Shown piece by piece: positions 1 through 10,758 of a stretch of DNA of 64,000 nucleotides. Numbering within the stretch: the first letter of the stretch is position 1; every line of letters begins with the position of its first letter. The notes below the pieces were generated by a model. That model searched no databases. It was not told the DNA's origin and was given only the letters and a program-made list of their open reading frames with translations. The stretch spans positions 1-64,000 of the forward strand of contig NZ_UNRA01000003.1 in the NCBI RefSeq assembly GCF_900537075.1, given 5' to 3'. A program made the translations under genes and the position numbers. The stretch comes from Tropicibacter sp. Alg240-R139. Its GTDB lineage: Bacteria > Pseudomonadota > Alphaproteobacteria > Rhodobacterales > Rhodobacteraceae.

Positions 1-444
<444 letters not shown>

Positions 445-470
445 GGTTAGGCTCCTCTTTATCTGCGGAT

Positions 471-522
471 GGTGGGGCAGGCCCCACCCTACGGTGGTGG
501 GTAGGGCGGGGTTCACCCCGCC
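471..522. repeat. Two tandem GC-rich palindromes in the fusA-tuf spacer
   Basis: Two perfect inverted repeats lie side by side in the 86-nt spacer: GGTGGGGC/GCCCCACC (471-478 and 481-488) and GGCGGGGT/ACCCCGCC (505-512 and 515-522). Neither is followed by a T tract, so they do not look like intrinsic terminators. They could tune processing or stability of the fusA-tuf mRNA, or be a copy of a dispersed GTAGGGCGGGG-type palindrome. A related imperfect hairpin sits at the rpoB-rpoC junction. Confidence 0.6.
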
Positions 523-530
523 ACCCGGAT

Positions 531-2648
531 TTATGCGAATTTGGCCTGGATCTCTTCCGAGATGTTGCCCGGGACCGGATCGTAGTGATCAAACTGCATC
601 GAGAACTGGGCGCGGCCCGACGACATCGAACGCAGAGTGTTGATGTAGCCGAACATATTCGCCAGCGGTACAAAGCAATCAATCGCGATTGCGTTGCCGC
701 GAGGCTCTTGACCAGACACCTGACCCCGACGCGATGTCAGGTCACCAATGATGCCACCCGTATATTCTTCCGGCGTGATCACTTCGACCTTCATGATCGG
801 TTCCAGCAGCTTGGCGCCAGCTTTCTTCATGCCTTCGCGCATGCCCATACGAGCCGCGATTTCAAAGGCCAGAACGCTGGAGTCAACGTCGTGGAACTTA
901 CCATCGATCAGGGCAACCTTGAAGTCGATCACGGGGAAGCCAGCCAACGGGCCGCTATCCATGACGGACTTGATGCCTTTTTCAACACCTGGGATGTATT
1001 CCTTAGGAACAGCACCACCAACGATGCGGCTCTCGAACGAATACCCTTCGCCCGGCTCTGTCGGCGAGATGATGATCTTCACCTCGGCAAACTGACCCGA
1101 ACCACCCGACTGTTTCTTGTGGGTATAGGTGTGCTCGACTTCGTGACCGATGGTCTCACGGTATGCAACCTGAGGTGCACCAATGTTCGCTTCGACCTTG
1201 AATTCACGCTTGAGACGGTCAACCAGGATGTCCAGGTGAAGTTCGCCCATGCCTTTCATGATGGTCTGACCGCTTTCGATGTCAGTTTCCACACGGAAGG
1301 AGGGGTCTTCTGCAGCCAGACGACCCAGACCCTGAGACATTTTCTCTTGGTCCGCTTTGGTTTTCGGTTCAACAGCGATCTCGATAACCGGATCGGGGAA
1401 GGTCATAGTTTCAAGAACCACCGGATCGTTCTGCGCGCAGAGCGTGTCACCTGTGGTGGTGTCTTTCAGACCTGCCAGCGCAATGATGTCGCCCGCGAAC
1501 GCTTCCGTGATCTCTTCACGGTCGTTCGAGTGCATCATCATCATCCGGCCAACACGCTCTTTACGACCTTTGGTCGAGTTCATGAGCGTGTCACCCTTGT
1601 TCAGGGTACCCGAATAGATGCGGGTGAAGGTCAGCGAACCAACGAAGGGGTCGTTCATGATTTTGAACGCCAGGCCTGAGAACGCCATGTCATCATCCGC
1701 ACGGCGGGGGATGTCACGGGTTTCAGTTTCGTCGCCGGGTTTAAAGCCCATGTAATCAACAACGTCCAGCGGGCTGGGCAGATAGTCGATCACCGCGTTG
1801 AGCAAGGGCTGAACGCCTTTGTTCTTGAACGCCGAACCACCCAGGACAGGAACAAACGCCATTTCCAAGGTGCCCTTGCGCAGCAGTTTGCGCAGGGTTG
1901 GAACGTCGGGCTCGTTGCCTTCCAGGTATTCCATCATCGCGTCGTCGTCCATTTCGACGGCCGCTTCGACCATTTTGCCACGCCACTCGTCGGCCATGTC
2001 CTGCAGGCTTTCGCGGATCGGTGCTTTGATCCACGATGCGCCAAGGTCTTCGCCCTGCCACAGCCATTCTTCCATGGTCACCAGATCAACCAGGCCTTCC
2101 AGCTCGGTTTCTGCGCCGATCGGAACACCAACCGGAACAGCGCGTGCACCAGTGCGGTCTTCGATCATGTGAACGCAGTTGAAGAAGTCAGCGCCGATTT
2201 TGTCCATCTTGTTGACGAACACCATACGCGGAACCTTGTAGCGGTCAGCTTGACGCCACACGGTTTCGGTCTGGGGCTCAACACCAGCGTTGGCATCCAG
2301 AACACAGACAGCACCGTCGAGAACCGCCAGCGAACGTTCAACTTCAATGGTGAAGTCAACGTGGCCAGGGGTGTCGATGATATTCAGACGGTGCTTTTCA
2401 GAGTCAGCAGTTTCGCCATCTTCGGTGCGTTCCCAGAAAGTGGTGGTCGCCGCTGAGGTGATGGTGATGCCGCGTTCCTGCTCCTGCTCCATCCAGTCCA
2501 TGGTGGCTGCACCGTCGTGCACCTCACCAATGTTGTGGGATTTGCCGGTGTAATACAGGATCCGCTCGGAGCAGGTGGTTTTACCTGCATCGATGTGCGC
2601 CATGATACCGAAGTTACGGTAATGGTTGAGTGTATACTCGCGTGCCAT
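531..2648 (-). CDS. fusA: Elongation factor G
   Basis: EF-G is the translocation GTPase that also helps recycle ribosomes. At 705 aa it has the usual length. The start reads [20 protein letters not shown], followed by [12 protein letters not shown] (P-loop), [12 protein letters not shown] (switch I), DTPGHVDFT (G3) and [10 protein letters not shown] (G4). The domain IV signature [12 protein letters not shown] is present. All catalytic motifs are intact, unlike the paralogue at 33400-35322. It lies 21 nt downstream of rpsG in the str operon and precedes tuf. Confidence 0.98.
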   Translation of the reverse strand: MAREYTLNHYRNFGIMAHIDAGKTTCSERILYYTGKSHNIGEVHDGAATMDWMEQEQERGITITSAATTTFWERTEDGETADSEKHRLNIIDTPGHVDFTIEVERSLAVLDGAVCVLDANAGVEPQTETVWRQADRYKVPRMVFVNKMDKIGADFFNCVHMIEDRTGARAVPVGVPIGAETELEGLVDLVTMEEWLWQGEDLGASWIKAPIRESLQDMADEWRGKMVEAAVEMDDDAMMEYLEGNEPDVPTLRKLLRKGTLEMAFVPVLGGSAFKNKGVQPLLNAVIDYLPSPLDVVDYMGFKPGDETETRDIPRRADDDMAFSGLAFKIMNDPFVGSLTFTRIYSGTLNKGDTLMNSTKGRKERVGRMMMMHSNDREEITEAFAGDIIALAGLKDTTTGDTLCAQNDPVVLETMTFPDPVIEIAVEPKTKADQEKMSQGLGRLAAEDPSFRVETDIESGQTIMKGMGELHLDILVDRLKREFKVEANIGAPQVAYRETIGHEVEHTYTHKKQSGGSGQFAEVKIIISPTEPGEGYSFESRIVGGAVPKEYIPGVEKGIKSVMDSGPLAGFPVIDFKVALIDGKFHDVDSSVLAFEIAARMGMREGMKKAGAKLLEPIMKVEVITPEEYTGGIIGDLTSRRGQVSGQEPRGNAIAIDCFVPLANMFGYINTLRSMSSGRAQFSMQFDHYDPVPGNISEEIQAKFA

Positions 2649-2669
2649 TGGTCTAATGTCCTCTGGAAT

Positions 2670-3155
<486 letters not shown>

Positions 3156-3527
3156 TTACTTAGGACGTTTCGCGCCGTACTTCGAACGACGTTGCTTACG
3201 ATCTTTGACGCCCTGGGTATCCAGAACACCGCGAAGGATGTGGTAACGCACACCTGGAAGGTCTTTTACACGACCGCCACGGATCAGAACCACAGAGTGC
3301 TCCTGAAGGTTGTGGCTTTCACCTGGGATGTACGAGATGACCTCGAAACCGTTGGTCAGGCGCACTTTGGCGACCTTACGCATAGCCGAGTTCGGCTTTT
3401 TCGGTGTGGTGGTGTACACGCGAGTGCAGACGCCACGCTTTTGCGGACACTGCTCAAGGTGCATGGACTTCGAGCGTTTTACTTTAGGCTGACGCGGCTT
3501 GCGGATCAGCTGTTGAATAGTTGGCAT
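3156..3527 (-). CDS. rpsL: 30S ribosomal protein S12
   Basis: S12 (123 aa from the chosen start) is the decoding-centre protein and the site of streptomycin-resistance mutations. I start it at the ATG at 3527 ([20 protein letters not shown]), the universal S12 N-terminus; the reading frame stays open further upstream but that part does not match the family. Conserved TTPKKPNSA and the [13 protein letters not shown] segment are present. The lysine in TTPKKPNSA that is changed in streptomycin-resistant mutants is wild type. First gene of the str operon. Confidence 0.98.
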   Translation of the reverse strand: MPTIQQLIRKPRQPKVKRSKSMHLEQCPQKRGVCTRVYTTTPKKPNSAMRKVAKVRLTNGFEVISYIPGESHNLQEHSVVLIRGGRVKDLPGVRYHILRGVLDTQGVKDRKQRRSKYGAKRPK

Positions 3528-3754
3528 TCCGGTTTCTTCCCCGTTTTGCAACACACATGACATGCACGCGCGGTTGCGTGCGGCTAAACTTGCTGCGTTC
3601 GTGCGTCCACAAGCGCAAAATCCGCGAACGTTCCCATTCCGAGGTGAACGTCGCGGTTGGTTTTCAGAGGGCGCGAACGAAAAAGGTGTTCGGGCCTTGA
3701 CCACTCCATCTCTGAAGTCGGCGGCGGGGCGACCCCCTATGCCGAGATAGCGCG

Positions 3755-3783
3755 CGTATATGGGGAGTCGGTCCGCGTGTCAA
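3755..3783 (-). promoter_or_regulatory. Predicted str operon promoter
   Basis: On the minus strand TTGACA (3783-3778) is followed after 17 nt by TATACG (3760-3755), a near-consensus housekeeping promoter. It would start transcription about 220 nt before rpsL. The 394-nt gap 3528-3921 otherwise holds only the rpsL leader and the start region of the divergent gene at 3922; no further gene is visible in it. Confidence 0.75.
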
Positions 3784-3921
3784 CAGTCGCTCGACCGTCG
3801 GGTTTTCCGTCGTTACCTTTTGCAATAGCACCTGAGCAGTTGCAACACCCACGGCTGCGCCACTTGCACCTGCAGGGGCGCGTTGTCATAGTTTGCTCGA
3901 CAAACACAAAACGGATTACTT

Positions 3922-4728
3922 ATGCAAGTCATTGGCCTGTGCCGCTTTTCTTATCCAGCATTGGGTGGCTTTCAGATTGAGCACGAATCTCTCGAAGCTC
4001 GGCGCCGCTTCTTGTACGATCCGGCCCGGCTGGAAGAGCGTTTTGCCCTATTTGAAACCATTTCGCTACCCTGCTTTCGCGAACAGACCGACGATGACTT
4101 CACCCTGCTCGTTGTAACCGGAACCTGCCTACCCAGAGAGTCACGAGACCGCCTGCAGGATGTGACGGCCAACATGAAACAGATTCAGATCGTTGAACGT
4201 GAACCCGACCGCCATCGTCCGGTGATGAAACAAGTGATCAACTCGGCCCGTAAGAACAAAAACCAACCTTGCCTTCAGTTTCGCCATGACGATGACGATG
4301 CAGTGTCCGTCGATTTTGTCGAGCGGCTGCGTGCCGCGCCTACGGACGCCAAGGGACTTATGGCTGACAACGCGACGGTTGCGATAGATTTCAATAACGG
4401 TTTTCTGGCCAGATTGGACAGAACTGGGATCAAATCCTGCTCGGTCTACCAGTCCCTACTAGGAGTCGGACTGGGTATGTATGTCGAAGGTGGTTGCAAT
4501 CAAACGATCATGAACTTCATGCACCACCGAATGGGACGCTTTATGCCTGTGATCAGCTACCCAGATGCCCCTATGTGGGTGCGTTCTTTTGGAGAGTTCA
4601 ACGATTCCAACGACGGACGCCGCAGCAAGGCTAAGCTGGAACCTTTGAACGCTGATCAATCAGCCGAGTTTCAAGCGCGCTTTGCCATCGACGAAGATCT
4701 GGTCAGGCAGGCTCATGCCGCTTTTTGA
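3922..4728 (+). CDS. Putative rhamnosyltransferase-family glycosyltransferase
   Basis: A 268-aa protein resembling the putative rhamnosyl transferase family common in Rhodobacteraceae. The N-terminal half reads like a compact GT-A fold: an LCRFSYP start, a FTLLVVTGTCLP strand, and an acidic RHDDDDAVSVDF run (about residues 121-132) in the place of a metal-binding DxD motif. The donor and acceptor sugars cannot be read from sequence. No signal peptide or membrane segment is visible, so it is likely cytoplasmic, acting on surface polysaccharide precursors. The start at 3922 has only a weak ribosome binding site (ACGGA). Its 3' end overlaps the convergent exporter gene by 26 nt. Confidence 0.7.
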   Translation: MQVIGLCRFSYPALGGFQIEHESLEARRRFLYDPARLEERFALFETISLPCFREQTDDDFTLLVVTGTCLPRESRDRLQDVTANMKQIQIVEREPDRHRPVMKQVINSARKNKNQPCLQFRHDDDDAVSVDFVERLRAAPTDAKGLMADNATVAIDFNNGFLARLDRTGIKSCSVYQSLLGVGLGMYVEGGCNQTIMNFMHHRMGRFMPVISYPDAPMWVRSFGEFNDSNDGRRSKAKLEPLNADQSAEFQARFAIDEDLVRQAHAAF

Positions 4729-5581
4729 CGACCCGTTCCCGGAATAGTGTAAACAATCCTGCTCCAACCACGGCCGTGGCGCCAATCAAAGTCACCTTGT
4801 CCGGCCAATCCCCAAACATGAACCATCCCAGCAACAACGCCCAAATCAGGCTTGTGTAGCGGAACGGTGCGATGAACGACACCTCTCCGATGCGCATGAC
4901 CATGACGCTGCACAGATACCCCAGCAAAATAAAAATCGCAGTGCTCGCGACCAAAACCATCGAACCTGGTGTAACCACCACCCAAGGCTCGGTCGCCGAG
5001 GCGACAGCGGCGACGCTCGTGACCGATAGCGCCGTCGCCAATGTCACAGTCATCGATGGCACATTTGCGGACATTTTGCGCGTGATCAAATCACGCAGCG
5101 TCACCAACAGCATCGCAGCCATGGCATAGAGCGAAAAGATGTTGAAACCCTCTGGCCCGGGACGAACAATCAGCAACATTCCGCAAAACCCCACGCCAAT
5201 GGCCATGTACCGGCGCCATCCCACCCGTTCGCCAAAGAACACTGCCGCCCCAAGCGTTACTGTCAACGGCAAGGCCTGAAGTACTGCAGTGACATTTGCG
5301 AGCGGGATATTCATCAACGCTGTCAAAAAGAAAAAGGTAGTTGCCACCTCGGCCGCACAGCGGATCAAGACAAGTAGCCGATCCCCTTTTGGTATCCTCA
5401 GATCCACTTTGCCAAGATAACGCGCAAGCATAAAAATCAGGATACAGGTCAACAGGCCCCGCATCGTGATCAGTTGGAACAGCGGGATCGTCGCTCCAAG
5501 CTTCTTCATAAAGGCATCGTTGATCGTAAAGGCTGCCATGCTGCACATCATCAGCAGCGCGCCGCGAATATTTGGAGACAT
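4703..5581 (-). CDS. EamA/DMT-family membrane exporter
   Basis: An inner-membrane protein of about 292 aa with ten predicted hydrophobic segments in two EamA repeats, the layout of drug/metabolite transporters. The first repeat begins MSPNIRGALLMMCSMAAFTI; the protein ends in a basic tail (RERVVKKRHEPA). The substrate is unknown; relatives export amino acids, nucleosides or drugs. I chose the ATG at 5581; a GTG two codons upstream (5587) is equally possible because GAGGG lies near both. It is convergent with the glycosyltransferase gene and overlaps it by 26 nt. Two further EamA proteins occur at 53998 and 58176. Confidence 0.85.
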   Translation of the reverse strand: MSPNIRGALLMMCSMAAFTINDAFMKKLGATIPLFQLITMRGLLTCILIFMLARYLGKVDLRIPKGDRLLVLIRCAAEVATTFFFLTALMNIPLANVTAVLQALPLTVTLGAAVFFGERVGWRRYMAIGVGFCGMLLIVRPGPEGFNIFSLYAMAAMLLVTLRDLITRKMSANVPSMTVTLATALSVTSVAAVASATEPWVVVTPGSMVLVASTAIFILLGYLCSVMVMRIGEVSFIAPFRYTSLIWALLLGWFMFGDWPDKVTLIGATAVVGAGLFTLFRERVVKKRHEPA

Positions 5582-5587
5582 GTTCAC

Positions 5588-5885
5588 TGCGCCCTCAAGT
5601 CGTCCAGAGTCATCTGGAAATGCGTCTCAGGATTCTTGGCAATACGTTCAAGGAAACGCAAGAGCTCGACTATTTTTATCGAGCGAGGCAAACGCCTCGG
5701 TGAAAAAAGGTCGGTGTCTGCATCGGAGATCGAACCGATCCAACTGTGCTGAGTTTCAGCAAGTCTCGGGCCCTATTGCACTTCACATTCACACGACACC
5801 ATGCGTACCCGAAGTAATAGCTGGACACGCAAAACCGGGTAACGCCCTGGCCTGCCCCCTTTACCTCAGATTAGGATCATCCGTA
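5588..5885. other. Intergenic gap with no recognised gene
   Basis: About 300 nt between the exporter start and the rpiB stop. I found no tRNA-like fold, strong hairpin terminator or ORF with a ribosome binding site. It probably holds the exporter promoter and the 3' region of rpiB. Confidence 0.5.
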
Positions 5886-6335
5886 TCACCCTTCGATGGC
5901 AGTGATCATATCGACGCGCGTCGCGTGACGGCCACCTTCGAACTCAGCGCCCAGAAACGCATCGACAATTTCCAACGCTAGCGCTTCGCCAATCACGCGG
6001 GCACCGATGGACAACATGTTGGCGTTGTTATGTTCGCGGATCATCCGGGCCGAGAAGGGGTCGGCGCAAACACCGCAACGAACACCCTTGACCTTGTTGG
6101 CTGCCATCATGATGCCCTGGCCGGTGCCGCACAGGATAATGCCCAGATCAGCCTTACCCGATGCAACGTGACGCGCCGCCGCTTCGCCGTGTTTCGGGTA
6201 ATGTGTACTTTCCGGTGTGGCCGGACCGATATCGACGACCTCCCATCCCATTGCCCCGATGTGTTTGGCAAGGCTCTGGCGCAGGTCGATGGCCGCGTGG
6301 TCGCTGGAAAGAACGATACGTTTGCTGGCAGTCAT
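5886..6335 (-). CDS. rpiB: Ribose-5-phosphate isomerase B
   Basis: Interconverts ribose 5-phosphate and ribulose 5-phosphate in the pentose phosphate pathway. The 149-aa product starts MTASKRIVLSSDHAAIDLRQ, the family's SDHAG/A-like N-terminus. It contains ILCGTGQGIMMAANK, with the active-site cysteine in CGTGQG, and VKGVRCG. I use the ATG at 6335 and not the upstream in-frame start, which would add 14 non-conserved residues. RpiB, RpiB-like allose isomerase and LacAB share the fold; the RpiB assignment is by overall similarity. It stands alone between the exporter gene and rpoC. Confidence 0.9.
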   Translation of the reverse strand: MTASKRIVLSSDHAAIDLRQSLAKHIGAMGWEVVDIGPATPESTHYPKHGEAAARHVASGKADLGIILCGTGQGIMMAANKVKGVRCGVCADPFSARMIREHNNANMLSIGARVIGEALALEIVDAFLGAEFEGGRHATRVDMITAIEG

Positions 6336-6407
6336 GGTCTTGGTCCGTTTGTGGTTGTGAGTGATGAACAGGTCCACGGCCCCTGTATCAGTAAGCCAGA
6401 AAAAAGA

Positions 6408-6440
6408 AAAACCCCCGCACCAACGGCGCGGGGGTTTTTT
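6408..6440 (-). terminator. Intrinsic terminator after rpoC
   Basis: On the minus strand a GCGC-loop hairpin with the stem ACCCCCGC/GCGGGGGT is flanked by T-rich runs on both sides. It begins 19 nt after the rpoC stop codon and closes the rplJL-rpoBC transcript before rpiB. Confidence 0.9.
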
Positions 6441-6458
6441 TACCAGCTATCGCGAAGA

Positions 6459-9400
6459 TCAATCGCGGCTTTCAGGCGTGTCCACCAGCGTGTCGAAATC
6501 ATCGTCACCGATGATGTCGCCGTCCATAACCGGAGCAGCCAGCGCAGCGGCAGCTTCAGCCTCTTCGCGGCGGGCTTCGATCACGACATTGTCGCGATCG
6601 GTTGCAATACCGCGAACGCTCTGAGTTGCGCCACCAGTACCAGCCGGGATCAGGCGACCCACGATGACGTTCTCTTTCAGGCCAACCAGTTTGTCCTTCT
6701 TACCTTGGACAGATGCCTCGGTCAGAACACGAGTTGTTTCCTGGAACGACGCAGCCGAGATGAACGAACGGGTCTGCAACGAAGCTTTGGTGATACCCAA
6801 CAGGATCGGTTCGCCCTGTGCCGGACGACCGCCTTTCGACAGTGCCTTTTCACAGGCAGCGTCGAATTCCTGTTTGTCCACATGTTCGCCTTTGAGCAGC
6901 GTGGTGTCACCAGAATCCTGGATCTCCCACTTCTGCAGCATCTGGCGCACGATAACTTCGATGTGCTTATCGTTGATCTTCACGCCCTGCAGACGGTAAA
7001 CGTCCTGAACCTCGTCGATCATGTAGTCCGCCAGCGCCTCGACACCCATGATGGACAGGATGTCGTGCGGGGCCGGATTACCATCCATCAGGTATTCACC
7101 CTTCTGGATAAAGTCACCTTCCGCAACTGGAATGTGCTTGCCCTTGGGCACCATGTATTCGACGGGCTCCTGACTTTCGTCCGAAGGTTCGATGGTGATG
7201 CGACGCTTGTTCTTGTAGTCGCGTCCAAAGCGCACGTAACCATCTTCTTCAGCGATGATTGCGTGATCCTTGGGACGACGCGCTTCGAATAGTTCGGCCA
7301 CACGCGGCAGACCACCAGTGATGTCCTTGGTCTTGGCGCCTTCACGCGGGATACGCGCAACAACGTCACCGGCCTTTACCTTATCGCCATCTTCAATCGA
7401 CAGGATCGCATCCACGGACATCGGATAGTGAACCGGGTTGCCCGCATCATTGCGGACCGGCTCGCCATCTTCGCCTACCAGGATGATCTCAGGCTTCAAC
7501 TCGTTGCCTTTGGGGGCCGCGCGCCAGTCGATCACGATCTTCTGGGTCATGCCGGTGGCATCATCGGTCTCGTCACGTACAGCGAGGCCAGACACCAGGT
7601 CGACATACTTTGCGGTGCCGTCTTTTTCAGCAATGATTGGCAGGGTGTAGGGGTCCCATTCGAACAGCTTGTCGCCGCGACCGATCTTGTCACCGTCCTT
7701 GACGAACAACTTGGAGCCGTAACCCAGCTTGAAGCTGGCACGCTCTTCGCCGTGCTCGTCATTGATGATCAGCTTCATGTTCCTGCCCATCACCAGGTTG
7801 TCACCTGCCGAGTTTGCCAGAGTCTGAGCGTTTTCAAAGACGATGACACCGTCCTGGCCAGCCTCTTGGAACGACTGCTGACCACCTTGGGCAACACCGC
7901 CGATGTGGAAGGTCCGCATCGTCAGCTGTGTACCAGGCTCACCGATGGACTGCGCCGCAATGATACCGACGGCCTCGCCGGTGTTCACCTTGGTGCCGCG
8001 CGCCAGGTCACGACCGTAACACATGGCACAGACGCCCTCTTCGGCCTCACAGGTAAGCGGGCTGCGAATCCGTGCTGAGGCGACACCAGCTTCGTCAACG
8101 GAGTCCGACATGCGCTCGTCAATCAATTGACCAGCCGCAATCAGAACCTCAGTTGTGCCCGGTTTAAGGATATCCTCTGCCGCAACACGGCCCAGAATAC
8201 GCTCGGCCAGCGAGGAGACGACTTCACCATCGTTGACGGCCGCTTCGGCGGTGATCGCAGTTTCGGTTCCGCAGTCGTTCATACGAACGATGCAGTCCTG
8301 CGCCACGTCTACCAGACGACGGGTCAGATAACCCGAGTTGGCCGTTTTCAAAGCAGTATCAGACAGACCCTTACGGGCACCGTGTGTCGAGTTAAAGTAC
8401 TCGAGAACGGTCAGGCCTTCTTTAAAGTTCGAGATGATCGGTGTCTCGATGATGTCGCCGTTCGGCTTGGCCATCAGGCCGCGCATACCGCCCAGCTGTT
8501 TCATCTGAGTAACCGAACCACGCGCACCCGAGTGGGCCATCATGTAGACCGAGTTCGGTTCCTTGTCAGAACCGTCCTCGTGCTTTTGCACGTCCGAGAT
8601 CGAGCCCATCATCGCATCGGTGACACGGTCGTTACACTTCGACCAGGCATCGACAACCTTGTTGTACTTTTCGCCCTGTGTGATCAGGCCGTCCATGTAC
8701 TGTTGTTCGAAATCCTTCACCTGATTGCGAGTCTCGTCTACGATTTCCCACTTGTCCTCCGGGATCAGCATGTCGTCCTTACCGAACGAAATACCGGCCT
8801 TAAACGCCTCGCGGAAGCCCATGGTCATGATCTGATCACAGAAGATGACCGACTCTTTCTGACCGCAGTAACGGTAGACGGTGTCAATGACCTGCTGCAC
8901 TTCCTTCTTACGTAGCAGGCGGTTCACCAACTCGAACGGAGCCTTGGCATTGGCAGGCAGTAGCGCACCCAAACGGACACGGCCTGGAGTGGTTTCAAAG
9001 CGCTCAAACACTTCGTTGCCTTCGTCATCGTACTGAGTGACCCGCGCAGTGATCTTTGTGTGCAGGTGTACGACACCTGCGTCCAACGCATGCTGAACCT
9101 CTTCGATCGAACCGAACACCATGCCTTGACCCGGCATGCCTTCACGCTCCAGGGTCAGATAGTAGAGACCCAAGATCATATCCTGCGATGGAACGATGAT
9201 CGGCGCGCCGTTTGCAGGCGACAAAACGTTGTTCGTCGACATCATCAGAACACGCGCTTCCAGCTGGGCCTCAAGGCTCAGCGGAACGTGAACAGCCATC
9301 TGGTCGCCATCAAAGTCGGCGTTAAAGGCCGAACAGACCAGCGGGTGCAGCTGGATCGCTTTACCTTCGATCAGGACCGGTTCGAACGCCTGAATGCCAA

Positions 9401-10703
9401 GACGGTGCAGCGTAGGCGCACGGTTCAGCATGACAGGGTGTTCGCGGATGACCTCGTCCAGAATGTCCCAAACTTCGGGACGCTCTTTCTCGACCAATTT
9501 CTTCGCCTGTTTCACAGTCGAAGACAGACCCTTGGCTTCAAGACGCGAGTAAATGAACGGCTTGAACAGCTCCAGCGCCATCTTCTTGGGCAGGCCACAT
9601 TGGTGCAGCTTGAGTTCCGGACCCGTGACAATAACCGAACGGCCCGAAAAGTCGACGCGCTTGCCCAAAAGGTTCTGACGGAAACGACCCTGCTTACCTT
9701 TCAGCATGTCCGACAGTGATTTCAGCGGGCGCTTGTTGGCGCCGGTGATCACGCGGCCACGACGGCCGTTGTCGAACAAGGCATCAACGGATTCCTGCAA
9801 CATCCGCTTTTCGTTGCGGACGATGATGTCAGGTGCACGCAGCTCGATCAGACGCTTCAGACGGTTGTTCCGGTTGATCACGCGGCGATACAGATCGTTC
9901 AGATCCGAGGTCGCGAAACGACCACCATCCAGCGGTACCAGCGGACGCAGTTCCGGCGGGATCACGGGGATCACGGTCAGGACCATCCATTCCGGGCGGT
10001 TGCCGGATTCCAGGAAGCTCTCAACCACTTTCAGACGCTTGATGATCTTCTTGGGCTTCAGCTCGCCAGTTGCTTCGGCCAGATCGGCACGCAGCTGCTC
10101 GGCTTCGGCTTCCAGGTCGATCGCAGCCAGCATTTCACGGATCGCTTCGGCGCCAATGTTGGCGGTAAAGGCGTCCATGCCAAACGCATCCTGCGCGTCC
10201 ATGTACTCTTCTTCAGTCATCATCTGACCATAGGTCAGGTCGGTCAGACCCGGCTCGATGACAACATAGTTTTCAAAATACAGAACACGTTCCAGATCGC
10301 GCAGCGTCATGTCCAGCATCAGACCGATGCGGGACGGCAGCGACTTCAGGAACCAGATGTGTGCAACGGGCGCGGCCAGCTCGATGTGGCCCATACGCTC
10401 GCGGCGCACTTTCTGGAGTGTAACTTCAACACCGCATTTCTCGCAGACAACGCCGCGATACTTCATGCGCTTATATTTGCCGCACAGGCATTCGTAGTCC
10501 TTGATCGGGCCAAAGATGCGAGCGCAGAACAGACCGTCACGCTCAGGCTTGAACGTACGATAGTTGATGGTTTCCGGCTTTTTGATTTCGCCGTATGACC
10601 ACGACAGAATCCGCTCCGGCGAAGCCAGCGAGACCTTAATCTCGTCAAAGACCTTCGGCGGGGTCAGCGGGTTGAACGGGTTATTCGTCAGTTCCTGGTT
10701 CAT
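6459..10703 (-). CDS. rpoC: RNA polymerase beta' subunit
   Basis: The 1414-aa catalytic beta' subunit of RNA polymerase. The N-terminal zinc finger is [10 protein letters not shown]...CEKC (cysteines at about 72, 74, 87 and 90). The active-site loop [15 protein letters not shown] is intact, with its three Mg2+-binding aspartates. The second zinc site near [16 protein letters not shown] is also present. Length and domain order are normal for alphaproteobacteria. It follows rpoB after a 49-nt spacer. Confidence 0.99.
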   Translation of the reverse strand: MNQELTNNPFNPLTPPKVFDEIKVSLASPERILSWSYGEIKKPETINYRTFKPERDGLFCARIFGPIKDYECLCGKYKRMKYRGVVCEKCGVEVTLQKVRRERMGHIELAAPVAHIWFLKSLPSRIGLMLDMTLRDLERVLYFENYVVIEPGLTDLTYGQMMTEEEYMDAQDAFGMDAFTANIGAEAIREMLAAIDLEAEAEQLRADLAEATGELKPKKIIKRLKVVESFLESGNRPEWMVLTVIPVIPPELRPLVPLDGGRFATSDLNDLYRRVINRNNRLKRLIELRAPDIIVRNEKRMLQESVDALFDNGRRGRVITGANKRPLKSLSDMLKGKQGRFRQNLLGKRVDFSGRSVIVTGPELKLHQCGLPKKMALELFKPFIYSRLEAKGLSSTVKQAKKLVEKERPEVWDILDEVIREHPVMLNRAPTLHRLGIQAFEPVLIEGKAIQLHPLVCSAFNADFDGDQMAVHVPLSLEAQLEARVLMMSTNNVLSPANGAPIIVPSQDMILGLYYLTLEREGMPGQGMVFGSIEEVQHALDAGVVHLHTKITARVTQYDDEGNEVFERFETTPGRVRLGALLPANAKAPFELVNRLLRKKEVQQVIDTVYRYCGQKESVIFCDQIMTMGFREAFKAGISFGKDDMLIPEDKWEIVDETRNQVKDFEQQYMDGLITQGEKYNKVVDAWSKCNDRVTDAMMGSISDVQKHEDGSDKEPNSVYMMAHSGARGSVTQMKQLGGMRGLMAKPNGDIIETPIISNFKEGLTVLEYFNSTHGARKGLSDTALKTANSGYLTRRLVDVAQDCIVRMNDCGTETAITAEAAVNDGEVVSSLAERILGRVAAEDILKPGTTEVLIAAGQLIDERMSDSVDEAGVASARIRSPLTCEAEEGVCAMCYGRDLARGTKVNTGEAVGIIAAQSIGEPGTQLTMRTFHIGGVAQGGQQSFQEAGQDGVIVFENAQTLANSAGDNLVMGRNMKLIINDEHGEERASFKLGYGSKLFVKDGDKIGRGDKLFEWDPYTLPIIAEKDGTAKYVDLVSGLAVRDETDDATGMTQKIVIDWRAAPKGNELKPEIILVGEDGEPVRNDAGNPVHYPMSVDAILSIEDGDKVKAGDVVARIPREGAKTKDITGGLPRVAELFEARRPKDHAIIAEEDGYVRFGRDYKNKRRITIEPSDESQEPVEYMVPKGKHIPVAEGDFIQKGEYLMDGNPAPHDILSIMGVEALADYMIDEVQDVYRLQGVKINDKHIEVIVRQMLQKWEIQDSGDTTLLKGEHVDKQEFDAACEKALSKGGRPAQGEPILLGITKASLQTRSFISAASFQETTRVLTEASVQGKKDKLVGLKENVIVGRLIPAGTGGATQSVRGIATDRDNVVIEARREEAEAAAALAAPVMDGDIIGDDDFDTLVDTPESRD

Positions 10704-10731
10704 TTTGCGTCCTTACAAATTGGGATGGGAT

Positions 10732-10758
10732 GAGTGTGGGGCGCGACCGCCCCTACTC
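10732..10758 (-). other. Hairpin over the rpoB stop / rpoC leader
   Basis: GGGGCG (10738-10743) pairs with CGCCCC (10748-10753) across a CGAC tetraloop, and flanking GAGT/ACTC can extend the helix. The hairpin touches the rpoB stop codon and lies about 30 nt before the rpoC start. There is no T tract. It may limit ribosome or polymerase run-through, or affect mRNA stability. Confidence 0.4.

Noticed and set aside
5588-5885. Possible small RNA in the gap before rpiB
   Set aside because: No promoter-terminator pair or stable fold that stands out was found.
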